Positions 48,880 to 60,794 of a stretch of 64,000 nucleotides of DNA are shown here, piece after piece. The DNA is from Phocoena phocoena (Eukaryota > Chordata > Mammalia > Artiodactyla > Phocoenidae). The notes under the pieces are model-generated. The model searched no databases. It was not told where the DNA came from and saw only the letters and a program-made list of their open reading frames with translations. How positions within the stretch are numbered: the first letter of the stretch is position 1; each line of letters starts with the position of its first letter. The translations under genes and the position numbers were made by a program. The stretch spans positions 26,775,668 through 26,839,667 of the forward strand of contig NC_089234.1 of the NCBI RefSeq assembly GCF_963924675.1, given 5' to 3'.

Positions 48880-49720
48880 TGTCCCGCCCCAGCTCAATCC
48901 ACCACCTTTTCCTTCTTCTTTGCTTCATAAATGCAGATCTGTGGTGCTAGGTACAAGTCAACCGTCTTGCGTGCCTCTGCCTCCCAGAAAGCTGTTTGCG
49001 GCCACTGGCCCTGATTGGAAGACGCAGATTGGGTGGGTGACGATGTAGGTCCCTTGTCCAGCCCCCAGTCCCAGCTGCCCCCACCAGCCCTGGTCTGGCT
49101 CACCACAGGGCCCAATTCAGAGGCCTCTTTTGTTTGACTTGCACCGAACAGCCCCAGCTCACCGTTCCCACATGCCGAAGTTTCCCCACCATTCAAGGGG
49201 AAGGCTGAAAAGCCCTCAGCTAATTGCGTTGGGCTGAAAATTACCACTTCCCTGCGTTCCCCTGCTGCTGAGGACATTTGTGTCACTGCTGTATTTAGGG
49301 GGAACAAAGGCCCCCTGCGGGGAGAGCCCAGGTACGAATGTGGGATGGGGGGAATAATTGCAGTCTCTCCAGGTGAAAGCCCCTGTTAAACTTCAGTAAG
49401 TCAATTAGGCTGGGGGGGGCAGAGACCCCCCCCAATAAACTGGCCCACTGAGCAATTAAGGAAAATCATTTTAGCTTTGAGGAGAGAAACTGCTTATTAG
49501 AAATTTTGTGGGTCCCCCCTCCTCCCCTACCCCAGCCCCCCCTTAGTGATGAAACAACAAAACGCCTTCCTCAATAGAAGTGTTTCTCCTCCTCCCACTC
49601 ATTGTGTGGCCTGAAAGCACTTACCGTGGGCAGGCAGAGGGAGGGACAGAGACAGGCCAAAGTGGGTAGAAAATGGCCGGGGCTTAACACCTGGGCTGAC
49701 TAAAAATCACGAGTACCCAG
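48880..49720. promoter_or_regulatory. Putative conserved enhancer-like block, intron 5
   Basis: The longest block of this kind in the window. It has 'ttcttctttgcttcataaat', 'cctcagctaattgcgttggg', 'aaaattaccacttcc', 'gggggaacaaaggccccctg' (SOX/TCF-like ACAAAGG), 'gtaagtcaattaggctgg', 'cccaataaactggcc' and 'ctgagcaattaaggaaaatc'. A G8/C8 hairpin sits at 49412-49433. No mobile element interrupts 840 bp. Confidence 0.45.
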
Positions 49721-51235
49721 GAAGATTGAGGAGAGAGACTCCTCCTGCAGGGCACAGTGGGTACATAGGGGTTTATATGTGGGGGGCATGTGTGTGCCCA
49801 CGGACTGCTCTCCTCTCCTCATCAGGAGTGGAAACACCAAGCAGTGGGTGCAGCTGTGTGATTATGTGTGCAGCATCTTGGGTGCCCCCTTACCGAAAGG
49901 AGCAAACGCAGGCTGTATGTGTGTGTCTACTTGTGTGTGCCTTCTCGGCAAAGGAGGGCAAGGCCAAGACAACCCAGCTGGGCATATGCACCTCTTCCCA
50001 AGGCTGTGACTGGGCCCATGTTCTCTGTCCTTCCAGGAGCCAAATACCTACATCTGGGAGTTGAGCCACAGCATAGATTTCCACCTCGGATAGTCAGCAA
50101 CTGAGGGCTGAGTGGCTGGCAGCCACCTACTGGCCCTGGGCTAAGAATGGTCTGGGGGGAGGTGGTGAAGGATGGACCTGCTAATCTCCTCAGTGTTCTT
50201 CATGTTGCTTGGGTGGGGGTGAGGTACGGTGACTCAGCAGGAAAGGAATCAGTGGCCTGGGCTGGCATGTGCTTTCTTGGTATCTGGCGTGGCTGATACG
50301 GCTTATGGTGGGACTCTCCAGTTGGCAAAACCCCTCCCCTCAAATTTCTTCTTCCCAAGGAGAAGCACAATTTGGAAAGATAAGGTGATCTTATTTTATC
50401 TTATCTGGGGAGGGCAGTAGACTTACACGTCAAAAGTCTGTAATTTGGTAATTTATAGGTGTGTATGCACACGTGTCCCCACAGATCACAGGTGGCATAG
50501 GTAGGTAGGTACCATACCCCACATGTTGGTACTTTAAGGGAGGTTCTGGTGGCGCTGATGGTGGGCATGACGTTGAGTCAGGTACTGCCCTGGCCCCAGC
50601 GCTTCGCTGTGGCTCCTGATGTGTTTGGCCTTTATTCCAGTGTTCCAAAGAGGTGAAATGAAACATCGAGGGGTTGACTTTTCCCAGGAAACAAATATGC
50701 CGAGTTATTTGCCTAGTAAGGGGCGTGAGGAGGTAGAATTTGGTGCCTTCAGGCTGGCCGTGGGGAGATGAGGGCTGCTGACAAAGTCCTGAGTAGGAGC
50801 GTGGAGGTGAGGTTTTACGTAGAGCAAGGACTGGGTGGAATTTCGGGGTCTTGGGTGGGTGTGGAATAGCTCGGAGAGAAGCAGGAACGGGGAGCTGCTC
50901 ACTGTGTCTGGCTCCGCACAGTAACTACCTGTAAGGAGATGGGTCTTTGGAGGAACCTGAAGCTCAAATGCTTGTCATGTTTTGCTTTAAAATTTTTATA
51001 GGTGTATATAGATAGATACACATAAACACATGTACACATGTGTCTATTCGTGCAATATATAGTGATATATTTATAGCGTTTTTATATAACATCTGATATC
51101 ATTTATTATTTTATGCTCCAGAATGTGGTTGTCCATGAATGGGCCCTGGTTTCCTCATACTTAATTTCTGATTTATGACTTCAAACGTCTTTCTGACATA
51201 GGGCCAGCTTCAGTTAAAAAAAAAAAAAGAGAGAG

Positions 51236-51350
51236 GGGAATTCCCTGGCATTCCACTGGTTGGGACTCTGTCCTTCCACTGTAGGGGACACAGGTTCGAT
51301 TCCTGGCTGGAGAACTAAGATCCCACATGCCACACTGTGAGGCCAGAAAG
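51236..51350 (+). mobile_element. Short tRNA-derived SINE (Bov-tA/CHR clade)
   Basis: A forward copy: 'aattccctggcattccactg', B box 'caggttcgattcctg', and the end 'gtgaggccagaaag'. A 13-bp duplication (aaaaaagagagag) flanks it at 51223-51235 and 51351-51363. Confidence 0.82.
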
Positions 51351-51404
51351 AAAAAAGAGAGAGAGTTTTTGGGTGGACTCTGCTTTAGGTATACGTGGGG
51401 TTTT

Positions 51405-52262
51405 TTTCACATCTTTATTGGAGTACAATTGCTTTACAATGTTGTGTTAGTTTCTGCTGTACAACAAAGTGTATCGGCTATATGTATGCATACATCCCCA
51501 TATCCCCTCCCTCTTGTGTCTCCCTCCCACCCTCCCTATCCCACCCCTCTAGGTGGTCACAAAGCATCGAGTTGATCTCCCTGTGCTATGCAGCTGCTTC
51601 CCACTAGCCATCCATTTTACATTTGGTAGTATATATATGTCAATACTACTCTCTCACTTCGTCCCAGCTTCCCTTTCCCTGCCCGCCTTGTCCTCAAGTC
51701 CGTTCTCTATGTCTTTGTCTTTATTCCTGCCCCAGCCACTAGGTTCATCAGTACTGTTTTTATAGATTCCATATATATGCGTTAGCACACGGTATTTGTT
51801 TTTCTCTTTCTTTTTGTTAGAATTTTTCTCTGGCTTGTCATTTGTGTTTGTGTGTGTGTGTGTGTCTGTGTTTTTGTTTTGTTTTGTTTGTTTTTTGGCT
51901 GCATTGGTCTCCGTTGCTGCACACGGGCTTTCTCTAGTTGCAGCGAGTAGGGGGCTACTCTTTGTTGTGATGCACAGGCCTCTCATTGTGGTGGCTTCTA
52001 TTGTTGTGGAGCACAGGCTCTAGGCGTGTGGGCTTCAGTAGTTGCAGCATGCGGGCTCAGTAGTTGCAGCACACAGGCTATAGGGTGTGCGGGCTTCAGT
52101 AGTTGTGGCGCGCGGGCTTAGTTGCTTCGCAGCATGTGGGATCTTCCCAGACGAGGGATCGAACCCCTGTCCTCTGCATTGGCAGGTGGATTCTTAACCA
52201 CTGCGCCACCAGGGGAGTCCCTGTTTTTCTCTTTCTGGCTTACTTCACTCTGTATGACAGAA
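51405..52262 (-). mobile_element. Cetartiodactyl L1 3' end split by a SINE
   Basis: An antisense L1 3' UTR ('catctttattggagtacaat', 'aggtggtcacaaagcatcga', 'tcctcaagtccgttctctat') runs to 51811. It is interrupted by the SINE at 51812-52221 and resumes with 'ggcttacttcactctgtatg'. It is 5'-truncated just inside the end of ORF2. Confidence 0.88.
51812..52221 (-). mobile_element. CHR-type SINE inserted in an L1
   Basis: A reverse copy with an unusual tail region containing (GT)n and (TTTTG)n, then the full CHR body. A 15-bp duplication (tgtttttctctttct) is at 51797-51811 and 52222-52236. The host L1 resumes after it. Confidence 0.9.
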
Positions 52263-53164
52263 TGTGGGTTTTTTGGTTTTATTTTTTGTTTTTTAAGAAA
52301 AACAAAATTTTATATCCTATGTGTGAACTTTCTGCTTGGTTCCTTCTTCATTTTGTGGTATTTGTCACTCAGAGGGATTCAGCAGTGGAATATTTGAGAT
52401 TGCTCATAGGGTCAGATTTATTTTTCCCTTGGTTTTGGTACCATTGGTTCTGGGTCAAGATAGGAAAGAGATAAAAGAAGTTGTAACAAAGGAATTGCTT
52501 GGGGTTACAAAGTTTAAATTTCGGGTGTGTGTATTTTTAAACTTTTAATTTTATAGTAAAGTTAACTCCTGTGTTTTCATCACTATTTTAATTATTTTGT
52601 GTGTCTTTATTCAAGTCAGGTAAGTGCCTGGAAAGTATCATTAAACTGCCTGTTTCTCAGATGCCTCGCACCCTAGTTGTTGAAAATGGAAGGGTCTGAG
52701 AGTGGACCAAACTCTGTCCTGTCAGAGTGAGCCTTGTGGTTTCAGGCAGAACTTTCACTCTCATCAGTCTGTAAAAAGGAACCCAGAGGCCAGATCTCTG
52801 AAGATCAGGGCTTTCTTCCTTAGAAACTGTAATCCCATCCCTCAAGCAGCATCCTTGTTATCTGCTCTTGTATAGACTGTCTTCCCCACCCACCGCTGTG
52901 TGGGAGAGTAGATTTTTTCCCTGGCGCTCTCCTTGGGCCTAAGTATAAGAGAACACCTCATCCCCCGTCTGAAGTTCCAGGCCAGACGGTATTGCCCTGT
53001 TTATCTGCTCTCCTAGCAGACCCACCAGCTGTTGATTTCATGGTCGAGGTGTCTGTTCTTAGCCAGGCCTCAAGGTGTCCCATAGGTGCCTGGCAAGGCC
53101 CTTTGGTCATCTGTCAGTGAGGGCATTCAGGTGGGTGAGAAGCCCAGTGACTACTGAATAGAGG

Positions 53165-53440
53165 TTCTGTAGTGGTCAGGACAAATTGGTTGGAAGTGAC
53201 AGAAACCAAATTCACATTAACTTGAATAAAACTGGGAATGTTTGGCTCATAAATCCAAGGGCAAAGCTGAGCAACCAAGCCAAAGGAAGAGCACAAATGC
53301 AGCGGGGCTCAGGAATATCTGGACCCAGAGACCACAGTGCTGCCAGGACTTACCCTTCTGGGGTGCTCATCTCTGTTTCTTCTTCTTTTTTTTTTTTTTC
53401 TGTTTCTTCTTTGATCTCAGCTCCTTCCTTTTTCTCTTGC
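53165..53440. repeat. Possible ancient interspersed repeat
   Basis: The phrases 'ggttggaagtgacagaaacc', 'aaattcacattaacttgaat' and 'tttggctcataaatccaagg' resemble a common mammalian repeat whose family I cannot name. It ends in a T-rich run at 53387-53399. Confidence 0.35.
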
Positions 53441-56086
53441 CAAGAGTTTCTGAGTTTGGCAGCTCGTAGATTAGGTCATGGAGAGTGACTGGCATCCAAA
53501 AACCCTAGGGCAGAGACTCACTGGCCCTGCTTGGGTCAGCTGCCCACCCCTTGACCAGTTAACTGTGGCCAGGGAGGGAGAGTATGTAAGAACATGGGAA
53601 GTCTCTCAGGAATCACCTGTATGGAGAGAGCATATAGTGCAGACAAGAATCAGTGTCTAGTATTTTCATAAAGGGCAAATTACTCCTTGACATCCAGTCC
53701 TAAAGTGTCTAGGTGGATGGCACTAGTATGTGGATGGTAACTGAGCTCAGAGCCTTGGCCGCCAGCTCTCAAAGTCAGTCAGTCTGGAGGGAACCGTGGC
53801 GCTGCAGCCTTTTACCTCCTTTCTCACTTCATTACTGCTCTGCTGCTTAGACATTCCGCCTCTGTAAGCTGTTGATGGTGTCCTTAGAAAAACCTGCCAC
53901 TTTCCTCATGTGACATGCATAGGGGAAAGAACCTGACTGTAGACACGGGAAGTTGGACAAATGAGCAGTGGCCCAGGACCCTCCCAGTGGGGCAGAGAGA
54001 GACTGGAGCCAAGTCCTGGGATGGCACAGACCTGACCTGGCTGGGCCTCCTCCAGAGGAAAATGACTAGCAGGTGGCCTGCATTAGGCTCCAGGACTCCA
54101 GCAGAACAGGATGAAACACAGAGACTCCTGCCTCTCTCCTCCTCAGTGCCGTTATCGAGAGGGCAGGAAATCTTGGGGAGGAACAAAGTTCAAGTTCAGG
54201 ATTCCTGGTGCTGCCAACTAATCTGGAAACAAGGAAGTTCCTTGGAACTTCGCCTTCCTGAGAAGCCCTGTAATGGAAGTCTTGCAGGAAAGGACCTCAG
54301 TATTCTTACTTTTCTACTATCTCCAGCTGTATGATTTTTCCACTTCCCCCTGTACAGTAAGCCTCAGTCTGTGCCAGCATGAGGACTCTGGGGCCTTTGG
54401 TGTCTATCATGACAGGGAAGGAGTTGACACGAGAGTTATTTGTTGAATTTTCACACCAAGCTGGTGGTCCTCCTCTACGATAGAGACCTTCTTTCTTGAG
54501 GGCTCGGTTTTTCCTACTGTGTACATAGACATAGTCCTCTCCTTTCTTCTCTTTTCCTTTCTTCTTTTCATGGATCCCACTTTTATAGCCCTGTTGTGTA
54601 TAATTTATGATGCATAGCAGGCCCTACTGGCCTATCAACTTCCATGACACCCCCTTCCCTCTCCTTGACCACTCCTCTACCACTAATAGCCTTCAGGGTA
54701 ATGGTGGAAAATGCCACAGCAAGCAGACCAGGTTGAGGAGTACAGAGCTTCATCTCCCCTTCTCCTCCCCCTGTTTTGATGGAAGAGAAGTGATCCAGGG
54801 ATGCACATGGTGGTGGTGAATCCATAGGTCAACACTCACACCCTCTGCCTCCCTTTTTTCAGCTTGCTTGATGTCACCGTGGGCTTCTTTTTGGAAAGTC
54901 ATCAGGGCCTCTTTCCCTTTAAGCCCTGTCAGAGTTATGAGGCCAGTGGATGAGGAAGGCCATGCAGTCAGGGAGTGGGTAGTGTGGGTGGGCTCTCCTG
55001 CCCTTTGATTCCTCAGAGAGAACCTCATTCTAGAAGGTCTTGATTATACTTTGATGCTTGCCACATGAAAATACCTTACATTGGTGCTTATGTAATGTTG
55101 AGAATAAAAATAAGAGCCAGGCCAGTCAATCTCTAGGGAACTCCATTGCTGGGCTTAAGTGTGACAGTGGGTCAGGGACATAGGACCTCAGGATCGTAGG
55201 TCACACAGAGTCCTCTTTGGCCTGTCCTCATCTCTCTTCTCTATTTGTGGTATAAACACTTAATGCTCCTGCCCAAATCTGGATCAGGTCTGAATCTCAG
55301 GGTCCCTCTGTGGTTTGTTAATGTGGGCATGTTTAGGAAGAATCAGATTTTAAAATTAATTGTTGAGTTGGTATCTGGGTTATCTGTGCATCTGTCCAGT
55401 TGAGCTCTACTTTCCTTTCTGTTTATAGGGCCACAGTTGGTTCTAGTGGTTCTTGTCTTCCTTCCATCTCATGCCCCTATTCAAATGCCAGCCACTGATG
55501 TTCATCAAGAAACCTGAAAAAACACCAGAGCTTGTCTGGCCTCAGTCTCCCCAGTAACACCAGACCATGTGGGCCACCCATGCCCAGGAGAAGACATTAG
55601 CAGCCTGATGACCCAGGCCTTGGGCGTGACCACTACTATGATGACAAAATGGACTGTCTAAAAGGAAAAAGTGGATTCGTCTTGAAGTTGGAAATATATT
55701 TTGTGCTTAGCTAGCCAGAGCAGCAGTAGTCATTTGAGTACCTAGTACAGGGCACCGTTGTGGGGTAAGCCGTGCCTTCAACCCCTGATGGGCTCCCAGC
55801 AGAGCTCAGTAGCTCACCTGTTTGAAGAAACTCCTTGTTAACCTCTTTACAGAGAGAGTGGTTGTGAAGCAGAAGTTTAGGGAGTACATACTACAAGAGC
55901 AGGGATGAAACTGGAGTTCTCATAGGCAACTGTTTCTAGACCTTAATCACTCAGAAGCCCTCCAGGTGAAGGGTCTCTGTCAAAGGGCGTCAGCCAGGTT
56001 CAGGAGGGAGTCATGAGACTGTGTGGTTTGTGTGAGATTCGGAATTATGTTGAATTCAGGTGCCAGTGATATGCAACCCTTCTTTC

Positions 56087-56375
56087 TTTTTATTCTATTT
56101 TATTTATTTATGGCTGCGTTGGGTCTTCGTTGCTGTGCGCGGGCTTTCTCTAGTTGTGTTGAGTGAGGGCTACTCTTGGTTGCGGTGTGCGGGCTTCTCA
56201 TTGCAGTGGCTTCTCTCGTTACGGAGCACAGACTCTAAGCGCACAGGCTTCAGTAGTTGTGGCGCACGGGCTTAGTTGCTCCGTGGCATGTGGGATCTTC
56301 CCAGACCAGGGCTCGAACCCACGTCCCCTGCATTGGCAGGCGGATTCTTAACCACTGCGCCACCAGGGAAGTCCC
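56087..56375 (-). mobile_element. CHR-type tRNA-derived SINE
   Basis: A reverse copy with an (ATTT)n tail and complete tRNA-like end. A duplication of about 13 bp with one mismatch lies at 56074-56086 and 56376-56388. The 5' end contains GGGAAGTCCC (56366-56375). Confidence 0.9.
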
Positions 56376-56479
56376 CAACTCTTCTTTCAGGCAACTTAAA
56401 AATGAAATTCTTATTACCATCCTCCTTTTAATTTCTCATTTTCTATTTTGTTTTATTTTTTAGATAAGTAATATATAAA

Positions 56480-57225
56480 TATGTTCCAATTGTAAAAAGT
56501 TCAGTTTAAAAATATATAAATTATATAGAAGTATATAAATATATATGAGAATATAAAATTAAAATTCTCTTCAGCTTCCTGTGGCCCCTCCCCCATCCTA
56601 CCCCTTTTTTATAGGAAGTCTGTATATGTCACTCCAGATCTTTTAATTTGAAGCGAACATCAGACATCATATAATTTCATGAGTGTGTATGTGTATCTGT
56701 ATACACACACAAATACATGGTTTTGCTTTGTTTTAGGCTCACAATATGCATTCGTTCTGCAACTTGAATTCTTCCTATGGGACCCATGTGGCTTAGAGGT
56801 CCTTTGCTGTCAGAACACATTTTTTTTTTACTGCTGCATTCTAATTCAGAATAATATAGATGCACCATCATTTACTTAGCCATCCTGCTGTTGATGGACA
56901 CTTAGGCTGTTTTCAGTGGTTTGCTATTACCAACAGTGCCTCAGGAAGCGTCTGTGTACTTGCCTGTTTGTACATATAGTCAGATATTTTTCTAGGAAAG
57001 ATACTTAGAAAAAAACTTGCTGGATTGAGGGGTAAGTACATTTAAAAGTTTTTAGATGCTGCCAAATTGCCCTCCAGTTGGATTATATCAGATTATATAC
57101 CCCACAAACAAAGTATATAAATACCCATTTCCTCTTACACTTATCAGTACTGGATAATATCAGGTTTTTAAAAATAAAATTTTTTGTTTCTCTAGAGGGT
57201 AAAAAATGATATCTAACTTTGGGAA
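56480..57225 (-). mobile_element. Ancient LINE segment
   Basis: An AT-rich antisense LINE-like sequence ('catcctgctgttgatggaca', 'ggctgttttcagtggtttgc'), much diverged, preceded by AT-rich low-complexity DNA at 56470-56560. Confidence 0.5.
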
Positions 57226-57231
57226 TGAGTA

Positions 57232-57400
57232 TAGAATAGTGATTAAGAACTGGACTCTAGAGCCCAACTGGCTGAGGTCAAATCATGAGTCTTCCCACAT
57301 GCTAGTTGTGTGACCCTAGAGAGTTACTTAACCTCTCTATTCCTCAATTTCCTCATCTGTAAAAGGGGGATGATAGTGGTAGTACATACCTCATAGTGAC
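57232..57400 (+). mobile_element. MIR, 5' and core part
   Basis: A forward MIR with core 'gctagttgtgtgaccctaga' and 'cctcaatttcctcatctgta'. The matching 3' part ('ggttaaatgaactaattata', 'agaacagtacctggtatgtg') lies at about 57766-57832, so later insertions split the element. Confidence 0.8.
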
Positions 57401-57637
57401 TTAAAAAAATTTTTTTATTAAAAAAAATTAAAAATACGCAAAAGTAGAATAATTATCAACTCTTGGCCAATTTTGCTTCATCAATACTGCCCACACACTC
57501 CCTTCCCATATTATGTTGTAGCAGATATCAGGCATATAAATAAATATTTCAGTGTATATTCTAAAAGATAGTGATGCTTTTAAAATGGAATTATAATACC
57601 ATTATCATACCTGAAAAATATCATCAAATATGTAGGA

Positions 57638-57758
57638 TTTTTTTTTTTTTGCCACCCTGCATGGCATGCAGGATCTTAGTTACCAGACCAGGGATTGAAC
57701 CCGTACCCCCTGCAGTGGAAGCATGGCGTCTTAACCACGGGACCACCAGGGAAGTCCC
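57638..57758 (-). mobile_element. Short tRNA-derived SINE inserted near a MIR
   Basis: A reverse copy of about 120 bp: poly(T), 'gccaccctgcatggcatgca', then 'gaccaccagggaagtccc'. A 7-bp duplication (tgtagga) is at 57631-57637 and 57759-57765. Confidence 0.82.
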
Positions 57759-58385
57759 TGTAGGAATATTTTGAGGGTTAAATGAACTAATTATATAAAG
57801 TGATTAGAACAGTACCTGGTATGTGGTAAATGCGATATGTGTTTGCAGTTATTTTTCATTGTTTTCTGATTTGCAATTTTTTGATTACTAGGAGGTTTAA
57901 CATTACTTCATGTGTTTTTTTTGGCCAGGTATATATTTTTTTCTATAAATTACTTACTGAAAATTTTTGCTCATTCATCTACTTTTTCCCCTGCGATTTA
58001 TAGGATATCTTTATATGTTCTGGGTATTAATCTTTTGACTACTACCTATATTTGGTGATTCCTTTCGGCCTGTTGTTTACAGTGTCTGCTGTTGTGTAGA
58101 AGTTTTTGTAATTTGGAGGTTCTGTCTTCTTCGCCCTATGGCTTCAGAGTTTTGTTTTGTCTTATGAATGTCTATCCTACTTCAAGATTGTAAAACTATT
58201 TTCCTGTATTTTCTTCTAACACGTTTATGGGTTTTCTGTGTAGTTTTAAAAAATGTTTAAGTCCTTAATCCATCTGGAATTGATGTCTGCTCTGAGGTAG
58301 GGCTCTAATTTTATTTTTTCCAAATGTGTGTCCTGTGGTTTCTATACCATTTATTGATTAGTTCGTCTTTCATCCACTGTCTTTA

Positions 58386-58575
58386 TTATTTTTTTTAATA
58401 GATATTTATTTATTTGGCTGCACCGGGTCTTAGTTGCAGCATGTGGGATCTTTAGTTGCGGCGTGTGGGCTCTTCGTCGCGGTATGCGGGATCTAGTTCT
58501 CTGACCAGGGATCAAACCCCCACCCTCTGCATTGGGAGTATGGAGTCTTAACCACTGGACCACCAGGGAAGTCCC
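58386..58575 (-). mobile_element. Bov-tA/CHR-clade SINE inserted in an old L1
   Basis: A reverse copy of 190 bp: T-rich tail, 'ggctgcaccgggtcttagtt' body, and 'accaccagggaagtccc' end. A perfect 17-bp duplication is at 58369-58385 and 58576-58592. Confidence 0.92.
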
Positions 58576-59051
58576 TTCATCCACTGTCTTTAAATGCCAC
58601 ATTTAGGATCTGCTGATACCCTACAAATATATGGGTATGACTCTGGATTCTTTATTCTGATCCATTGATCTATTTGTCTATTCTAGCATTGATAACATGG
58701 TCAAGTGACTTGATTCTCATTGTTCTTGTAAATATTTCTTGGCTCTTCTGTGCACTTTCTCTTCCAGATGAATTTTAGAATCAACTGATTAAGTAAAAAA
58801 TCTTGTTTGGATGGGACTGTATTGAATTTATAGATTAATTAGGGGAGAACTGACAGTTATAATCTTGAGGCTTCCCATCCAGGAACATGATATATCTCTC
58901 CACTTATGCAGCAATTCTGTGTCCATTAGTAAAGGATATAGCAGAGTATTTTCATATGGGGCTGTCTTGGTTTTTTGTTTGTTTTTGTCTTTTTTCATTA
59001 GATTTATTCTTGGCTATTTTACAAAGAAATTGTAAAGAAGTAATTCTTTTT

Positions 59052-59249
59052 CTTTTTGTGGTACGCGGGCCTCTCACTGTTGTGGCCTCTCCCGTTGCGG
59101 AGCACAGGCTCCGGATGCGCAGGCTCAGCGGCCATGGCTCACGGGCCCAGCTGCTCTGCGGCATGTGGGATCTTCCCGGACTGGGGCACGAACCCGTGTC
59201 CCCTGCATCGGCAGGCGGACTCTCAACCACTGCACCACCAGGGAAGCCC
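59052..59249 (-). mobile_element. Cetacean-type short CHR SINE inserted in an old L1
   Basis: A reverse copy with 'gtggtacgcgggcctctcac' body and 'ccaccagggaagccc' end. A perfect 16-bp duplication (agaagtaattcttttt) is at 59036-59051 and 59250-59265. Confidence 0.93.
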
Positions 59250-59319
59250 AGAAGTAATTCTTTTTTGTGAATGGATTTCTAATTTCATTTTGGTTGGTGA
59301 TTGCTGGTGTATAGTAGCT

Positions 59320-59545
59320 CACATCTGTGGGTATTTGCTGTGTGCCATACACTGCTTTAAGCATCTTATCTCATATAATTTTCACAGTAAGCCTGTGCCT
59401 AGATCCTAATATTATTTCTGTTTTATAGATAAAGGAACTGGGCTTTAGAGCCCAGTTAAATTGCTCATGCAAGATCACATGTTTACTGGGTGGCAGAGAC
59501 AGCAGTCCTGAGGCCGCACTCCTTTCCACTATCATCCACAGCATG
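59320..59545 (-). mobile_element. MIR
   Basis: Antisense MIR: 'gctgtgtgccatacactgct', 'ttttatagataaaggaactg', 'gcaagatcacatgtttactg'. Confidence 0.65.
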
Positions 59546-59977
59546 CCCTCCTCCTCATCCTACTCTGGAATTTGTTGCAATAGTTTTAGTTGAGTCTTTT
59601 GGATTTTCTAGGTAGACAGTTATAGTGTCTGCAAATAAAGACCATATGTATTTCTTCTTTTTCCATGCCTCTTGTTAGGTACATAGTTTTGTGAATCAAT
59701 GTTCATCATTTCTCAGGAAGTCTGACCGGGTCAGTCTTTCCTTTAGCACTGGAACATATTGCCATTTCTTCTTCTTGGGAGTGGATGAAGCTTGTGTTTA
59801 GAGGCCATATAGATGGAAAATAGAGTGTAGAAACTCTTCTCCAACATATCTTGTTAAATTCAATAGATTGAATGAACATATGTTACTCCATGGTACTGTG
59901 AGACTTTGTTTTTAATGTAGTTAATTTTTTCTCTTTATTAACTCTGCCCTTCCATTGCTCAAGTTTCTAAGTTTCTG

Positions 59978-60204
59978 ATTTTTTTAATGATCTATTTATT
60001 TTTATTTATTTATTTTTGGCTGTGCTGGGTCTTTGTTGTGGCATGCGAGCTTCTCTAGTTGCAGTGCATCGGCTTCTGTAGTTGTGGCATGTGGGCTTAG
60101 TTGCCCCGCGGCATGTGGGATCTTATTTCCTCAACCAGGGATCGAACCTGCATCCCCTGCATTGGAAGGCAGATTCTTAACCACTGAACCAGCAGGGAGG
60201 TCCT
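59978..60204 (-). mobile_element. CHR-clade SINE with internal deletions
   Basis: A reverse copy of about 227 bp, shorter than full CHR, with an (ATTT)n tail. A 10-bp duplication (taagtttctg) is at 59968-59977 and 60205-60214. The tRNA-like end is diverged ('gaaccagcagggaggtcc'), suggesting an older copy. Confidence 0.87.
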
Positions 60205-60555
60205 TAAGTTTCTGCTTCTTGAATGGAATTGGTTTATTTGGGAAGAGCAGCCGCTACATCAAGCCTCCACCTCTTTAGCCTGGGCCAGGGTCTTATATGC
60301 TTGGCCAGGCTGCCCTTTTACCACTGGTTAAAATGGAAAATGAACATTTTGTGTTTCTATAGAGGAATTTCCCAGCTGTTGAACTGTACTCCTCTGTGGG
60401 GCAGCAGAAAGCCTGCTTTGTTGCCCTTGTTTGTTAGAGTTGCAGTAGGAGGGTGAGCCTTGGGAGGCCCAGCCTCTGGACACTCTTTCCAGAGCCTGAC
60501 CTTTTAGGTGGCTTACTTGCACCATCCTGTCCTGATGCACATGGGCTGAGAGGGG

Positions 60556-60557
<2 letters not shown>

Positions 60558-60593
<36 letters not shown>
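60558..60593. repeat. (GT)n microsatellite
   Basis: About 18 GT units followed by 'gagacagacaaaacaggcag'. Confidence 0.95.
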
Positions 60594-60595
<2 letters not shown>

Positions 60596-60794
60596 ACAGA
60601 CAAAACAGGCAGGCAGACAGACGGACACTGGGACAGGTGTTCCAGGCCTCTGCCCGCTGTGGGAATCAGGAGTCAGTCTTGCTCTCTACTGGCCGGCACC
60701 TAATTGGGAGAAAGATCCCTCCCTTCTGATCTGGCGCTTCCTGTCCTAACCTTAGGCTACTGGCCCATCCCAAAGCTTCAGCCCAAGGTGTGCC

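Larger units (their letters stand above)
57880..59690 (-). mobile_element. Old antisense L1 ORF2 segment with nested SINEs and MIR
   Basis: Antisense L1 ORF2 phrases run through the stretch: 'taatccatctggaattgatg', 'gatccattgatctatttgtc', 'tggatgggactgtattgaat', 'tttattcttggctattttac', 'gtgtctgcaaataaagacca'. It is interrupted by SINEs at 58386 and 59052 and by MIR-like sequence at 59320-59545. Confidence 0.7.
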
